The notes under the pieces: model-generated
Databases searched by the model: none
What the model was told of the DNA's origin: nothing
Seen by the model: only the letters and a program-made list of their open reading frames with translations
Shown: positions 47,138 through 59,390 of the stretch, one piece after another
Numbering within the stretch: the first letter of the stretch is position 1
How the letters are laid out: every line of letters starts with the position of its first letter
Made by a program: the position numbers and the translations under genes
Assembly (NCBI RefSeq): GCF_036785885.1
Contig: NC_092320.1
Coordinates: 14,137,557-14,201,556 of the forward strand
DNA from: Coffea arabica
Lineage: Eukaryota; Streptophyta; Magnoliopsida; Gentianales; Rubiaceae
DNA: 64,000 nucleotides
Direction: 5' to 3'

Positions 47138-47600
47138 TTCCATTCCCTGGGACTAGATAGCCATAAATGGGCATGCAGCCATAGAAGCTCCGGTGCAGCA
47201 GCTCTCTAGCTGCATTGAACCCTCGAAGTGAATACCTCTCCTCGATCCATAAAAAAAAAAACGGAATCCCGGGCGATTCGAGCGAGTAGGCCCCGGCGGA
47301 GCCCGCAGCCTTTCATTAAGCCGCCCTCAACATCTGAGATACCGAATCAAAGTGATCGCCTCTGCAGGTCTATCATCCGCTTCCCTGGCTGCATGCCTTA
47401 TCTCTCTCTCGCTCTCCATTCAACTACCAGACAAGCAAGGAAGGAAATTCATTACTTCCCTTCTTCTCCCTATGGTCGAGCCAGCCAGCCTAACTTCGGT
47501 ATGAAAAAAGGAGTTCCGCCAATGTGTTTTGATTTATTCCTCATGACTTTCCTTTTACCCCTATGAGGAAGACTGGAGCTGGCACTCATACTAGCAAGGA
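47138..47600. other. Possible organelle-derived filler inside the MULE
   Basis: The block is much GC-richer than the window and has no coding pattern. Phrases such as GGTCGAGCCAGCCAGCC and ATGAAAAAAGGAGTTCCGCC remind me of plant mitochondrial intergenic DNA. This is an impression only. Confidence 0.25.
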
Positions 47601-47860
47601 TTTCTTCCTACTTTGATAAGAACCGCGAGGGCAATTGTCAATTTTTCGCGAGGGCACTAATTCCTTCACCAATTTTTCGCTTATATTGTTAGGGCATTTA
47701 TGTCTTTTCACTGACCTCCGTTTCCTTTAACGATTTCCGTCGAGAATGCACTTTATTTCAAATAATAGGGTACCGATAGGTATGATTTGAAACCACAAGA
47801 GATTTTTATGTGTAATAGATATACCACAGGGTACTTTTATGTTTTTAACCCTTATTTATA

Positions 47861-48548
47861 ATAATATAGAATAAGATATTATTATATTTTTCTTTTCTTT
47901 TAATAAAAAAAGTTTAAATTTTTCTGTTAAAATCTTCTAAAATTTTGAAATTTATAATCGATTCAGTCACCATGCTTTATATGTACATAATATTTATATT
48001 AAGGCACAGAATAGGAAAAAAAAAATTAGTATTATATTAGTAATACATATAATATGATGCAATTGTAGTCCAAGAAAAAGATGACAATTACAGAAGTGCC
48101 GCCACGTCTACGATGTGGGTGGAATTGAGGTGGGGGCAACATCGTCAACGTCTAAAGTTTGTGCAATTTTGGGAACGTATGATGGCAGAGGTTGAATGAG
48201 GATGTATGTGACCATGCTGGCTAGTTTAATCGTAAAAGCATCAAAGTTCTCTTTGACCCAAAAAAAATAAATAAATAAATAAAGGACAACCTTAATGGAA
48301 GAAAGTAGTACTTATAATTTTATAAATTTCATTTACAGATTGTTTGGGTCAAAAATAGTTGCGAATTTGACTGGTTTTATAGTTAGTGTTATACAAGTCA
48401 ACGAACAATTCATTGGCGAAATTTCAAAAGCTGAATTGTTCAATGAATTGTGAGATGATATTCAAATTCATGGTGTTGTCGTATCAAATTCTTTTCTAAA
48501 CTTTTTCGATCCGTTGCTAGCACCATTGTGAAACCTGTAATTAATTTT
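47861..48548. other. Intergenic DNA, no gene recognised
   Basis: AT-rich sequence with a short (AAAT)n run near 48268-48283. No coding signal. Confidence 0.4.
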
Positions 48549-48551
48549 TGG

Positions 48552-48660
48552 GATAATTTCAGAAACCTCCCCTGAAGTTTCTGACAAAGTTCCTGTGAGG
48601 TTTGAAAAATTACATATACCTCCGTTGTCATTTAAAATGATAATACTATCCTTAAATATT
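48552..48660. mobile_element. Solo MULE terminus
   Basis: GGGATAATTTCAGAAACCTC begins a left-type end matching the 15168-16885 element, but I see no partner right end before the LRR-RLK. It looks like a truncated copy. Confidence 0.55.
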
Positions 48661-50043
48661 TTAATGAAATTCTGTTGTTTGATATGCTTATATTTAGAAT
48701 GACTTTAAAATAATTTTTTTCATTCTTTTTCCTTTTTATTTTAATTTTTTACCAATAAAATTATAAAATTACCACTATTAGTACATGCTTCTGTGATTAA
48801 CCGAGCAAAATTAGAATTAACCATTTGATATCAAGAACATGGCCTTTAACCATGTTGGGCTGCAAACTTGGAAAGCAAACATTTGTTGGCTTAGTGTACA
48901 GCATGTAGCAGGTATGGAGGAGGAACATAGTATCTGAAGCTAGTTAATCATGATTTGCTTGATATAGATGTCGAGTATAGAAGATCCGGAGCCATTAATT
49001 AAGGTTTATGTTGATATGTTCTTCATTTTGCCTGGGCATTCTTTTTTTTTTCTTCTTTTACTTCTTCAGGGAGAGGGGCTGGCTGAGGTACGGACAGGGA
49101 AGAGTGAATAACCTTTGGCTGCAGTTCAATTTGTGTTCGATTTTCACCATTTAAAAGTTACACAAGGCACAAGTAGCGTCAAAGTAAGCAAGTACAACAA
49201 AAAGCATGTAATGACTTGAGAAATTGAAATATCAAAGATTTGGGGGATTCAACTTCTGATTTCCCTGCGCAACAGGTAAGGCACAAAAGACAGAACAAGT
49301 TACAGAAATAGCCAAACGAAGTTGCACGAATCCAGGACCTAGTGGACTAGTATTGGCATATGAACAAAGAAAATTTGAAGGAAAGCAAGGTATCAATTTA
49401 TCATTCCCTGTCTTACATGCATGGCTGCAAATATAAACGACGATGGTCCAAATGGTCCACCGCAGTGCGCTGCAGATTATGTCTCTCGCAAGTGTCATGC
49501 TGCCCTCTACTAACTTGCACCAGGGACCAGAATCTAGAAGTGAATACTTTGTTACAGAAGAAAGAACGACGAACGCATAAAAAGTGAGGATGAGAGACAT
49601 TGCCAATTCTACTCGTAATCTTGCGAGTTCTTATTTATTGTCCGCCATTGTGCTTCAATCATCTATGAAAATGCTTCCAAACCATCAAAAAGTTTGTGAA
49701 GAAACAGAATGGAAATATTTGAATGGAAACCATGCTACTGCACAACAGAACGTCGTACATTTTGCGTTTTAACTCAGAAAATGAAAGAGAGACGAGTTTC
49801 TTCAAGTGCGGGTGGTACGAAGAGAATTTTGAACTCAAGAAGAAAAACCTGTGCACATAAATTAGGTCCTCCTCCCACTAAAATGAGAAGGCAAATAAGA
49901 AACATGGAAACATTTCAATGGAATCCATACTACTGTACAACCTCTTAATGGAAGCAAGCACAGAGCTCATAACAAAAATTAACAGATAGGTAAATTTGCC
50001 AAGAAGTGAACTTTTCATTTTTTGTAAATTTTTGGCTCAATCT
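48661..50043. other. 3' flank of the LRR-RLK gene
   Basis: Several short frames overlap on both strands at 49230-49950, none with recognisable motifs. Nothing to annotate beyond a likely 3'UTR just below 50044. Confidence 0.4.
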
Positions 50044-52641
50044 CTATGAAACAGGTTCAATGTCCTTCAGGAGCCCTACTACTTGTTGCATACTTGGTCG
50101 CTTTGAGGGAAGGTCAGCAGTGCACAAATATCCAATCTTCAGAGCTTCCCCCATTTGAGTCTCTAGTCCAGTACCATGGATTTTTGGATCAATAGCTCTT
50201 GACCCTACATTCTTCCTCACTAATCCTCTCACCCAACTAACTAAAGTTGCTTCCTTTTCATCTGGATAATCATCGTCTACAGGCTTTTTTCCAGTGATCA
50301 GCTCAAAAAGAATGACTCCAAATCCATAGACATCAGACTTAGGTGTTGGATTCTTAGGGGATCCAATCTGTGGGTCAAGAAATTCTGGCGGCACATATCC
50401 TGCAGACCCACGAGCAATCTCATCCTCCAGACCGTTGCCAAAAATTTTAGCAAGTCCGAAATCAGATAATCTTGGTTCCAAATTCAGATCAAGATAGACA
50501 CTGCTTGCTTTGACATCTCGATGTATAATAGGAGGAGAACAGCCGTGGTGGAGAAATGCCAGCGCACGTGCTGTGCCAAGTGCAATTTTGTACCTAAATC
50601 TCCAAGTTGTTAACAATCCTTCGGAGCCAATGTTTTGAATGGAATTGTTTTCATCTTCTTCCCACGTGTCTGTGCTCCAGTCTTCTGTAGCTTGAACCCC
50701 AAGTGGGAGGTCATGAAGCAAATTTTGCAAGTTTCCATTCTCCATATAGTCATATATAGCAATCCTTTGCTCTCCAGCCAAGCAGTATCCAGTCAATGGG
50801 ACCAGATTGGGATGTTTTATTCGACCAAGATACTCAAGCTCTCTAGCAGCCTCTTGGTCAGTCATGGTGGATCCATGAACCAAAACTTTGACAGCTACAT
50901 GAATCCCACCAGACAAGAATCCTCTATACACTGGTCCAAACTTACCTTCAGCCAGCAATGTGCCACGGTCAAAATGAGAAGTTGCAGACAAGAGGTCTGC
51001 AAATGTGAAATTCAACAGAGGCTTTTCAAATATAACTACTGGGACAGATGTTGCTTGCTTAACATCGGCAACCCAAGTGGTTGAATCCGTCTGGAATGAA
51101 AAGGGGCCAGATATATTCTGTTCTTCTTTGTAAGAATTCTGTTTCACTTCCCACATTCTGGTTTTCCTTCGACAACCAAAGGCTAAAAACAGCAATCCCA
51201 AAAGCAAGAAGACCATGGAGATGGTTAACACCACGGCAAGCTTGAGGCCCCGATGCTTTTGAGTTCTTCTCTTGAAAAGATCAGGATTTGCAGCAATTGG
51301 ACAGCTGTTCAATGAGCCGATGAAAGCTGAATTGAGGGTTTCAGGGGAGAATTGTGATGCACAAAGGGTAAGGTTGTTGTAAGAGAAATTAAACCTCTCC
51401 ATCCATGGTAGCTTGTCTATGAGCTTCATTGGGATGTCACCACTTAAATTGTTATAGGAAAGATCTAGTACTTGGAGTTTTTGGATGCTTAAAAGAGGAA
51501 TATGGCCACTAAGATGGTTCCTAGAGAGATCAAGTGTCTTCAGATTACTCAACATCGAAATTTCACCAGGCATTTCGCCAATCAAATTACTTGCAGACAA
51601 ATTCAGATACTCTAAACCAGAAAGCATACCAATGTGCAGCAACTGTTCTTTGGAAAATCTGTTGTGTGCAAGATTAAGGTGTCTGAGATTCTGAGCTTCA
51701 TTTAAGTCGTTGAAAAACTCTCCACTAAGCTGATTCTCAGATAAATCCACATAAACCAAGCGAGACAAGCTGAAACTGGAGACAGAATTTACCTGAGAAA
51801 TGTGACCTTGAAACTGATTTCTGCTCAAATCAAGCACTTCCAATGGCCCCTCAAAAAGACCAACAACTGAACCTTGAAAATAGTTTCCTGAAATATTGAG
51901 ATAGGTAATTGATGTCAGCCCCAAAAAATCTGATTCTTTTCCAGTGAAGCCATTTCCAGCAATGTTCAAATATCTCAACATTGGAAATGAAGCACCAAAA
52001 CCATCACGAAGAGAACCATTGAGCTTGTTCCCCGAAAGATCAAGCGAAACCAAAGAACGGCATTGCAGGATCCCCAGAGGCATGCTAAACTCAAACCCAT
52101 TTCGGTCGAGTTTTAGAACTTGTAAGCTTCCAAGGGAGCTTATAGCTTCAGGGATACTGCCAGAAAATTGGTTAGAAGAAAGGTCCAAGATTTCAAGTTG
52201 GCCAAAATTACCAATGTTGCTAGGAAGGTCCCCTGAAAGATAGTTAAATGAAAGATTAAGGCTCTTGAGTGAACCTAAACTCCAAAAATCAGAAGGCAAA
52301 CCAGTGATTTTATTATTGCTCAGATCCAAAGATTCAAGCTTTACAAGTTTGCCAATGGTAGAATCAGGGATTACACCAGAAAGACCCCACCCTGAAGCTA
52401 CCAACTTGACAACATTTTCTTCATTGGCAGCACAAAAGACACCAGGCCATGAACAAAAGGGGGCAGAAAAGTTGTAGATATCGGAAGAATTTAAACCCAT
52501 TTTCTGCAAGAAATCAGAGACAAAGGATTCATCTGTATTGGGTTGCTGACAAACCAAAGGCCTGAAGAACAGTGTTAGAATAAAAAAAGAGCTAAAAAAA
52601 CTAAAACCCATTTGGAAATGAGGCCTTAAACTAGCAACCAA
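50044..52641 (-). CDS. LRR receptor-like kinase, At2g24230-type
   Basis: A plasma-membrane receptor kinase of 865 aa in a single exon. Layout: signal peptide ([16 protein letters not shown]), LRR N-terminal cap with the FCSWPGVFC cysteine pair, about 14-16 plant-type LRRs to roughly residue 430, a second cysteine cap ending CPIAANP, one transmembrane helix ([20 protein letters not shown]), a juxtamembrane segment, then a kinase domain to the C-terminus. Kinase signatures: [51 protein letters not shown]. The catalytic-loop Asn of HRDxKxxN is Ser, so catalytic activity is uncertain. Overall it matches Arabidopsis At2g24230 closely; its ligand is unknown to me. The second Met (52611) directly precedes the signal peptide and may be the real start. 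Confidence 0.95.
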   Translation of the reverse strand: MVASLRPHFQMGFSFFSSFFILTLFFRPLVCQQPNTDESFVSDFLQKMGLNSSDIYNFSAPFCSWPGVFCAANEENVVKLVASGWGLSGVIPDSTIGKLVKLESLDLSNNKITGLPSDFWSLGSLKSLNLSFNYLSGDLPSNIGNFGQLEILDLSSNQFSGSIPEAISSLGSLQVLKLDRNGFEFSMPLGILQCRSLVSLDLSGNKLNGSLRDGFGASFPMLRYLNIAGNGFTGKESDFLGLTSITYLNISGNYFQGSVVGLFEGPLEVLDLSRNQFQGHISQVNSVSSFSLSRLVYVDLSENQLSGEFFNDLNEAQNLRHLNLAHNRFSKEQLLHIGMLSGLEYLNLSASNLIGEMPGEISMLSNLKTLDLSRNHLSGHIPLLSIQKLQVLDLSYNNLSGDIPMKLIDKLPWMERFNFSYNNLTLCASQFSPETLNSAFIGSLNSCPIAANPDLFKRRTQKHRGLKLAVVLTISMVFLLLGLLFLAFGCRRKTRMWEVKQNSYKEEQNISGPFSFQTDSTTWVADVKQATSVPVVIFEKPLLNFTFADLLSATSHFDRGTLLAEGKFGPVYRGFLSGGIHVAVKVLVHGSTMTDQEAARELEYLGRIKHPNLVPLTGYCLAGEQRIAIYDYMENGNLQNLLHDLPLGVQATEDWSTDTWEEDENNSIQNIGSEGLLTTWRFRYKIALGTARALAFLHHGCSPPIIHRDVKASSVYLDLNLEPRLSDFGLAKIFGNGLEDEIARGSAGYVPPEFLDPQIGSPKNPTPKSDVYGFGVILFELITGKKPVDDDYPDEKEATLVSWVRGLVRKNVGSRAIDPKIHGTGLETQMGEALKIGYLCTADLPSKRPSMQQVVGLLKDIEPVS

Positions 52642-55600
52642 GAAACAGAAAAAAAAAAAAAGAAAAACACCAGCAGAATTCCCCCAAAGTCACTTCAAAC
52701 GACTAATCTTTTTTAGCCTTTCTGCAGCATAAAGGGCAGTGAAAGATCACTTTTTTTCTGACTTCTGGAACACCAACATTAATTCCATAACCACTCCCCA
52801 ACCTCTCAACAGAAACTCCAGTGAGGAAGTGGTATTCAGCTTTCAAGGGAATATTACCACTGGGCTAGAGGAACCAACCACTTTTGCCTCAACTTTGTGG
52901 TGGTCTTTTTGTGCCCATAACCCCAGAAAGTGCAGTGAGCAGCACATGACTGGAGACTCTTTATCAAGAACAAAAATGGGATTTTATTATTGTTTTTCCT
53001 GCGAGAGGGAACAAAAGTTGTAAGTGTATGGGGATGGTCTTGAGAGAACGAACGTGAGCATCGTTTCTTCTGGGCTTGCAGTTTCACTCAATTACAAGGG
53101 GGACAGAAAACCACCACTGAAAGCGGTTTTGTTAAAGTCAAAAGCAAGACTGACTCACACAATTTTCCCAAAAGAAACAAATATCAAACACTGAAAGAAA
53201 TTTGCCAGACTACCTTAAAACAAGCGAGAGTGAACTCAGTGAAATGGGGCTTTGTTTATTGGGAGGAGAAAATTGATAGCGCTGTACGGCTGTATGGAGT
53301 GGTGAGAAGTTGGGCTTAATAAATGACAAAGGATTGAAAGAAACGTCTTTTTGGTTGGTGGAATTTATCAAAGGGCCGTTGGCAAATGATTCAATTATTT
53401 TTTTTTCCCACATTTCTGATAAGAACAATGCATTGATTCTGCATTTAAGATAGTGGTATCTTTTTTCCATAATAAATCCCATCAATTAGTACCTTTTGGT
53501 GAAGTAATTTTGGGGAGTCAATAAAGATATGGCGAAAAGGACAAAATGAAACTACTTTTCATTGATATATCTACCAGTTAGAATTCTTTACAATTTTTGT
53601 TAGGCAAGCATAATTTTAGAATTGTAGATATTTTTTAGACAAATTGCAAATACCACTGTATTATCTAATTAGATAACAAGTACAAAATTTTGGGTTGTTT
53701 ACCTTCCAAAACAATTCCCCATTTTTTTATGGATATAATGGGGAAAGTTAATCACAAAAAATCTGTTTCCAATCTGAGTGTATAGCATTTACGATTCGCC
53801 ATGTGAGTGCTGATTATTTTAGCCCCCAAATAGAAGAAGATATTCTTTTTTCTGTCAATAGATAGAAACACACATCCAATTAAATTATAAACACTTGGGA
53901 GGTTAATGGTTAGGAGCCAATTAAGAGTAATATAAGGGAACTCACAAGAAACCCAATTAGATTAGAAGAAGATATTCAATTCATTCAATTATGAGAATTA
54001 TTAGCACAGATTGTTTGTACTGTACTGTACTGTATAACATGTTTGGTTGGTCGTTTTGTTCATGAACCATTATGTATCAAAATGTGATTGTTCTTCTTTA
54101 CTTGATTTTTGGTACAATACTTTATATGAAAGGGACAAGGGGCAGAAACGGTTGCACCTGCAATCTTGCAATCGTTCCTGGCGGTTTGATCATTTTTAAC
54201 AGCGCGTAACTTTGATTATACACAGAGTAATTTTATTTTCACAATGTGTAATTTTAGTACAAAATTTTATGAGCCTCACACACAGTGTGAAAATCGATAT
54301 ATAACTAGTAACGTGGATCGCACATTTTTTTGATCAAATCTTAACCCTTAACAGCTTAGAGACGGTCCACCTAATGACCGTCCTGCCCCTTATCCATATG
54401 AAAGGTAGAGAACATAGAGAACATAATAGTGAAGTGGGCGGGGCAGTTGTTTTGGTTGACTTCTAAGTTCTGCCCGTGATATTTTTCCTCGAGATATGTA
54501 TTATATAATTTATGGCAAGGTTGGCCCTGATGGACTAAAGTCTAAAAGAAGATATGTTTCTTGGAAATGTGAATGAATTCCAAATTCAGGTTAATTCCTA
54601 GATCAGGAAATTATACCCTTTTGCAATTGTTCATAACCATTTTTTGAGAAAGTGGAAGTAATTTGCTTCTGTTTTCCAACTTGGATTTTTACCCTCTTCC
54701 ATCAGCATTTGATGGAAATTGCGCCAGCAGATTAGGTCAGGGGACCAGTTGCAATTGGGGTCGCCCCAGCAGAACCGTTTGCTTGGTGGACCATGTTTGA
54801 CAAAAGTGGTGCTTTGTGTTTTATATGTCGCTGCATCGTGCAAGTTAAGAAACCAGACAGAAATGCAAGGAAATTTTGATTTGTCAGTTTTTGAAAAATA
54901 AGATTTTCAAATAGAATGTCACAGTGATATAGATAAAAATAATTATAAAAATATTAAAAATAATATCAAAAATACCAAAAACACAGAAAATAATCTCATA
55001 AACAATCTCATCTATAGTAAAAAATTTTCACTTATATTACTACAGTAAAATATTTTAAAAACATATTAAAAAAAAACTAATCCTCCTTGAAATTAAAATA
55101 TGAGCAATTTGAAATTTTGTTATAATTCACCAAAAGACACTACTGTCCTCCTTGAAACAAATCAACCAACAATAGTGTATGCAAATGTACTAGGGTTAAC
55201 TGGTTATCATGATTCTAATAGTTTTTGCAACTCAATCCATCCATATACTTTACACACCGTTTAACTAAAAAATAAGAACATTTTTCAATCGTCTTTTTAT
55301 TTTACGTATACCAAATTATTATAATATATATATATATATATATATTTACAAAATTTTTAGAAAATAACAATCCAAACTGGCTCTTGAATATCTTAAACGT
55401 CTCTACAAGATTTCAAATCCTGTGGTTCACAAATCCTTTGATATCAAATATCTGTGAGAATAATCCATCCTTTTGTGGGAAACTGGAAATCCCTCAAGCT
55501 ACGACCAACAACACATTCAAGTCAATATCGTGATCTTGATAAGCCCTAAAGTTGTCTCGTATATACCAATCTATTCAGTCCTTATGGGCCCCAAGAAGTG

Positions 55601-57220
55601 ATCACCGATCATAATCTATATTATTATTCCAACCATTGATCATTCGTGGACAGATAATTAACCTTATTAAGATCTCATGATTAATCATATGAAAATCAAA
55701 TTGATCATATGACGCACTTGTCCATAAACAATGAGTAATCACCTCTAATCAAACAAGAGATTGGACAATGCCAACCCCCGTTCCAAGTGTTGTGTGGATG
55801 TGAGTGTGTGAGAGAGAAATTGGTTGGTTTTTTTTTTTTTTCTTTTGGTTGAGCACGCCAAGGCCGACAAGAGATGAAGTGGGGGTGGTGTTTTAATGAT
55901 TTGCATTGATTGAGGAAGCTTGAGAAGTGAGAACGAAGAAGAAACCAATAAATCAAGAAATCAAACCGGCAGCACAGCTAATGATCAAGGTCATGTCATT
56001 TGGTCATGTGCACAAATGCAAATGCCAGCAAACTTTTATTCTTCAAACTCTTAGTATTAATAATGTTTCTTTTCAACGTCTACTCCAGTCAACTAAAACC
56101 GGCTGTAGCTTTCTGAGTTAATAGTTTAGAGCTGGCTTGGAAACATATTTGAAAGATACCCATAAATTGATCAAAGAAAAGGGTGTATGTACTATGTAGT
56201 GTTTTTCTCGTTCTCTAGAAGTGGTCTCTGTCATTAACACATATTCTACATTATCAACGACGTCGGTGATTGATTATTCTCTTTAATTTTGTGACGAAAT
56301 CAATCAGGCGATAATGGGTTCACGTAATTTTTTTCATCACAAACATCCACACATACATAGCTCCGATTAATGTTAATTGGATTCTGAGAGAGACAAATAA
56401 AGTTGCATATGAACTCAGATTTTTTGCGAAAACCGCGAAATTTTGTGACACATGAGCTCGCATTTTTTGCGAAATCTCTGATGAATCTCTTTAGAATTTC
56501 TCTCCTACTTTTGTCGAGCAATTCATGTTGGACAATTTTTAAAATAATGAAATTTCTCTTTTATTAAAAAAAATCAAAGATACTTGATGTGCCTTTCCTT
56601 GTATGTGCCCCCAAAATTTTTACCTATTACCTCATTCGTGAGTAGCCGAAGTTAATATCCTAGTTGAAAATTGTTGACTCAATGGAATAGTTTAGTAAGC
56701 TACTTGATGCATTTGAACTTAGTGATTAAAAGGTTGCATACACAATTTGACAATTAAAAGGAGAATCCATAGATTTAACATGGGTTTATTCAATAGCCGG
56801 CCGAACCCAAAAAGGTATTTGATCAGGGTCTAATCTGACATCTAAAAGTCAAGAGGTCTTTTTAATTTACTCAACAGGGTCCAACTTAAACACTTGTTTA
56901 TGTGAATCGTACCCACCGGGGTTAATATTATCATAAGCCTGACTACAGAATTTTGTGTTGGGGGGATAATGCTGAATATTTAGACAGTGGTTTGGTTTGA
57001 CCTTCTCGTTTGCTTGTCTTCAACTAATACACAATTAATTGGTGGTTTCAGGCAAAACTAGTAAATAATCTATCATTATGGTGTCCTACTCCTACCATGA
57101 GAAATATGTCACCGTTTTGCATCACTATCCCAGCACCAGCAATAAAATAGTCAGTATTGATAACTTGGAATTAGCTCTCTCTTGTAATGATTGAAATGCA
57201 CTTTTCTGAAATACTATTAG
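52642..57220. other. LRR-RLK upstream region and long intergenic DNA
   Basis: The first ~600 bp should hold the 5'UTR and promoter of the minus-strand kinase. Beyond that I find no domain-bearing frame. A (TA)n tract lies at 55326-55344. A repeated GCGAAA/CGCGAAATTTTGTGAC motif occurs near 56425-56480. Confidence 0.5.
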
Positions 57221-57390
57221 TGTTTGGATACCCAAATTATCTCAAATAATATTGCGCTTGCATCATAAACACGTTTTCCAATCTACCTTTTTATATTCCC
57301 AATCACCTTTTTATCTCACATACATCACATCACAAAAAGTGTTACAGTAATTATTCCAAATAATATTTCAAATAATACACTATCCAAACA
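57221..57390. mobile_element. 170-bp MITE with perfect 10-bp TIRs
   Basis: Starts TGTTTGGATA and ends TATCCAAACA, exact complements; similarity continues inward (TTATCTCAAATAATATT against AATATTTCAAATAATAC). It contains the GTTACAGTAATTATT phrase common in a widespread dicot MITE family. No TSD was recognised, so the superfamily is unassigned. Confidence 0.7.
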
Positions 57391-58635
57391 ATTGAATAAA
57401 AATTAACTCATTCCAAAAAAAAAAAAAAAAAAAAACTCTGTGAGATGCAATGTACTCGTCTCTAAGAGTTCGAGCCCTGTGCTTTTGCCTTTTTGTGCTT
57501 GGTTTTTCGTTGAAAACACATTCTCTCTGTGGCAGTTGCATCTGCCTGCATGTTTATGTCCAGTTATATTTCCTTTCTGTCTTACTATACTAGTAGTACA
57601 TTTTATGCATGTAAAAGCAAATGCTAGCATTCCAGAACATTTGTAATCATTTTCGAAAGAAAGTCCCTTTAATTTGATGAAGCAAAACGCTTGCCTAGAA
57701 AGCAATTAGGAATATATGATAATGATGGCAGCAGTAAATATTCATGTCGTGGCACCATGATTGCTTCCACATTATTTCCTTTTCAAGATCATTAAAAGTA
57801 TCGAAATTTAGATGTTTATTGTGACTTGGGTATATTTATTTTGAATCTCTGGGCATAAAATGTTAAAAAAGAGTAACATTTAGTATCTAATCATCACTTC
57901 TCATTACTAGCTGGTTTCATTCTACCTCTATGTTAGTTATTCTGGGTAATTTATTCCTAACCCTTGATGAGATTAAACCTGACCTCAAAGAATACTACAT
58001 ATATATACTGTATATGTTGTGAACTTCAATCTTGATTCTTACAGCTTTTACTGTAAAGTTGCTTAGCCATCATAATGAGTATCACAGAGTCCCAGCGCAA
58101 GCAAGACTGGATGGTTAATGGTTGGACATAAGAAACCTATGACTTGGTGAGCAGAATAATTCCTTCCACTTCAGCAATTAATCCAACATCTTCATCAACC
58201 ACGTTTTGAGCTGGATCGGAGTAGCAAATTAATGGATGTGCTTTTTCTTTTTTTGGGTGAAAGCTGGAGTAGCAAGCACGTTTCATCATCGAGGTAGCCT
58301 TAATTAGAGTGGGACTGTTTCAGTCTTCACAGAGACAAAATGTAAAGGTGAAAATGGTATGGAAGGAAGACAAGTCTGGAATGGAAGGATGTTCCCTGCC
58401 TTCATTATTGCTATTGCGTGAGAGTTTCTACTTTCTACTCTTATCAATTATTACTGCCACATCCACATGCATGTAATTAACATCTCCACTTCACATTTGT
58501 GATGGTTATAAGCAATTAGTCCACAACTTTTTTTTTTTCCTTTTTTTGGTTTCGTAATGACACATCTAACCTAGCTACTCTTATTCCTACTCTAATCTAT
58601 TTTAGGGGTGGCCCAACTGAGGCACATCCAGCCTT

Positions 58636-59245
58636 AGGGTGTGAATCGAAATCAAAATTAGTAATTCAAAACTTTGAAATCAGAATTTTTCAGAACCGAA
58701 TTCAATTTCAAATTCACCAACTCCGAATTCGAATTCGTTCCAAATTCAATTCGAAATTCGATAAATTCCAATTTCACCGAATTTAGGAATATAAAATTTT
58801 TATTATTATATAAATGTTATATTACATATATATATTATGTGTGTATATATATATATGAAAAATGAATTTGAAATCGAAATAGGAATTTTGAATCACCAAA
58901 TTCAGGAATATAAAAATTATTATAATAATATAAATGTTATATTACATATATAATATATATGTGAAAAATGAATTTGAAATAGAAATAGGAATTCTGAATT
59001 CCGATTTAAAAAATCCCATTATCGAATTTGAACCAAATTTGCATAATTCGAAATCGAAAAATCCGATTTCAGTTCCGAATTCCGAATTACCAATTTCGAA
59101 AATTTTTCAATTTTGCACACAACTATCTAGCCTAACCTGTTTCTACTCCTGCTCTAACCTACTCTAAGTTGATTCTAAATTCAATTCGAATTCAGTTGGT
59201 AAATCGAAATTTTTCAATTTTGCACACTCTTATCTAACCTAGTCT
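58636..59245. mobile_element. hAT-like repeat rich in GAATTCGAAT words
   Basis: Begins near TTAGGGTGTGAATCGAAATC and ends near CAATTTTGCACACTCTTA. It contains an imperfect ~120-bp duplication (about 58786-58900 and 58906-59000, both with ATAAATGTTATATTACATAT) and two copies of TTTTTCAATTTTGCACAC. Ends resemble hAT-type TIRs (TGTGCAAAATTG). No TSD was found. Confidence 0.45.
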
Positions 59246-59254
59246 ACTTCTAAT

Positions 59255-59390
59255 CTAGCCTACTCTAGGGGGTAGTCCAAATGAACCACATATAGTGGTA
59301 CATTGATGGGAGGTAAGATTTGAACCCTTGATCTCTTACCTCACAATACTGGTTAATTAATCTATAACTTAATGTCAAAAGAAATGTGCA
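59255..59390. repeat. Possible tRNA-derived repeat (reverse orientation)
   Basis: The complement carries GGTTCAAATC (B-box-like) preceded by GTAAGAGATCAAG. A related segment lies at about 26310-26410. It may be a dispersed SINE family. Confidence 0.3.

Larger units (their letters stand above)
45170..47851. mobile_element. MULE with perfect 9-bp TSD hosting a nested hAT
   Basis: TIRs of about 130 bp (45170-45303 and 47718-47851) begin GGGTTAAAAACACAAAAG or similar inward. The 9-bp TSD TTATTTATA is perfect (45161-45169 and 47852-47860). Total 2,682 bp, of which 1,494 bp are the later hAT insertion with its TSD. The remaining interior (45304-45643, 47138-47717) is GC-richer, non-repetitive and probably captured host DNA; no transposase is seen. 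Confidence 0.88.

Noticed and set aside
47228-47566. 112-codon open frame in the MULE interior
   Set aside because: The translation is Arg/Ser/Pro-rich with no pattern; it looks like chance openness in GC-rich DNA.
50635-52477. Plus-strand ORFs across the LRR-RLK
   Set aside because: All are antisense shadows of the 865-codon kinase frame.
57403-57490. tRNA-like segment (GAGTTCGAGCCCTG) next to a poly(A) run
   Set aside because: A B-box-like match is present, but I saw no A-box at the right distance and the A-run is on the wrong side for a SINE.
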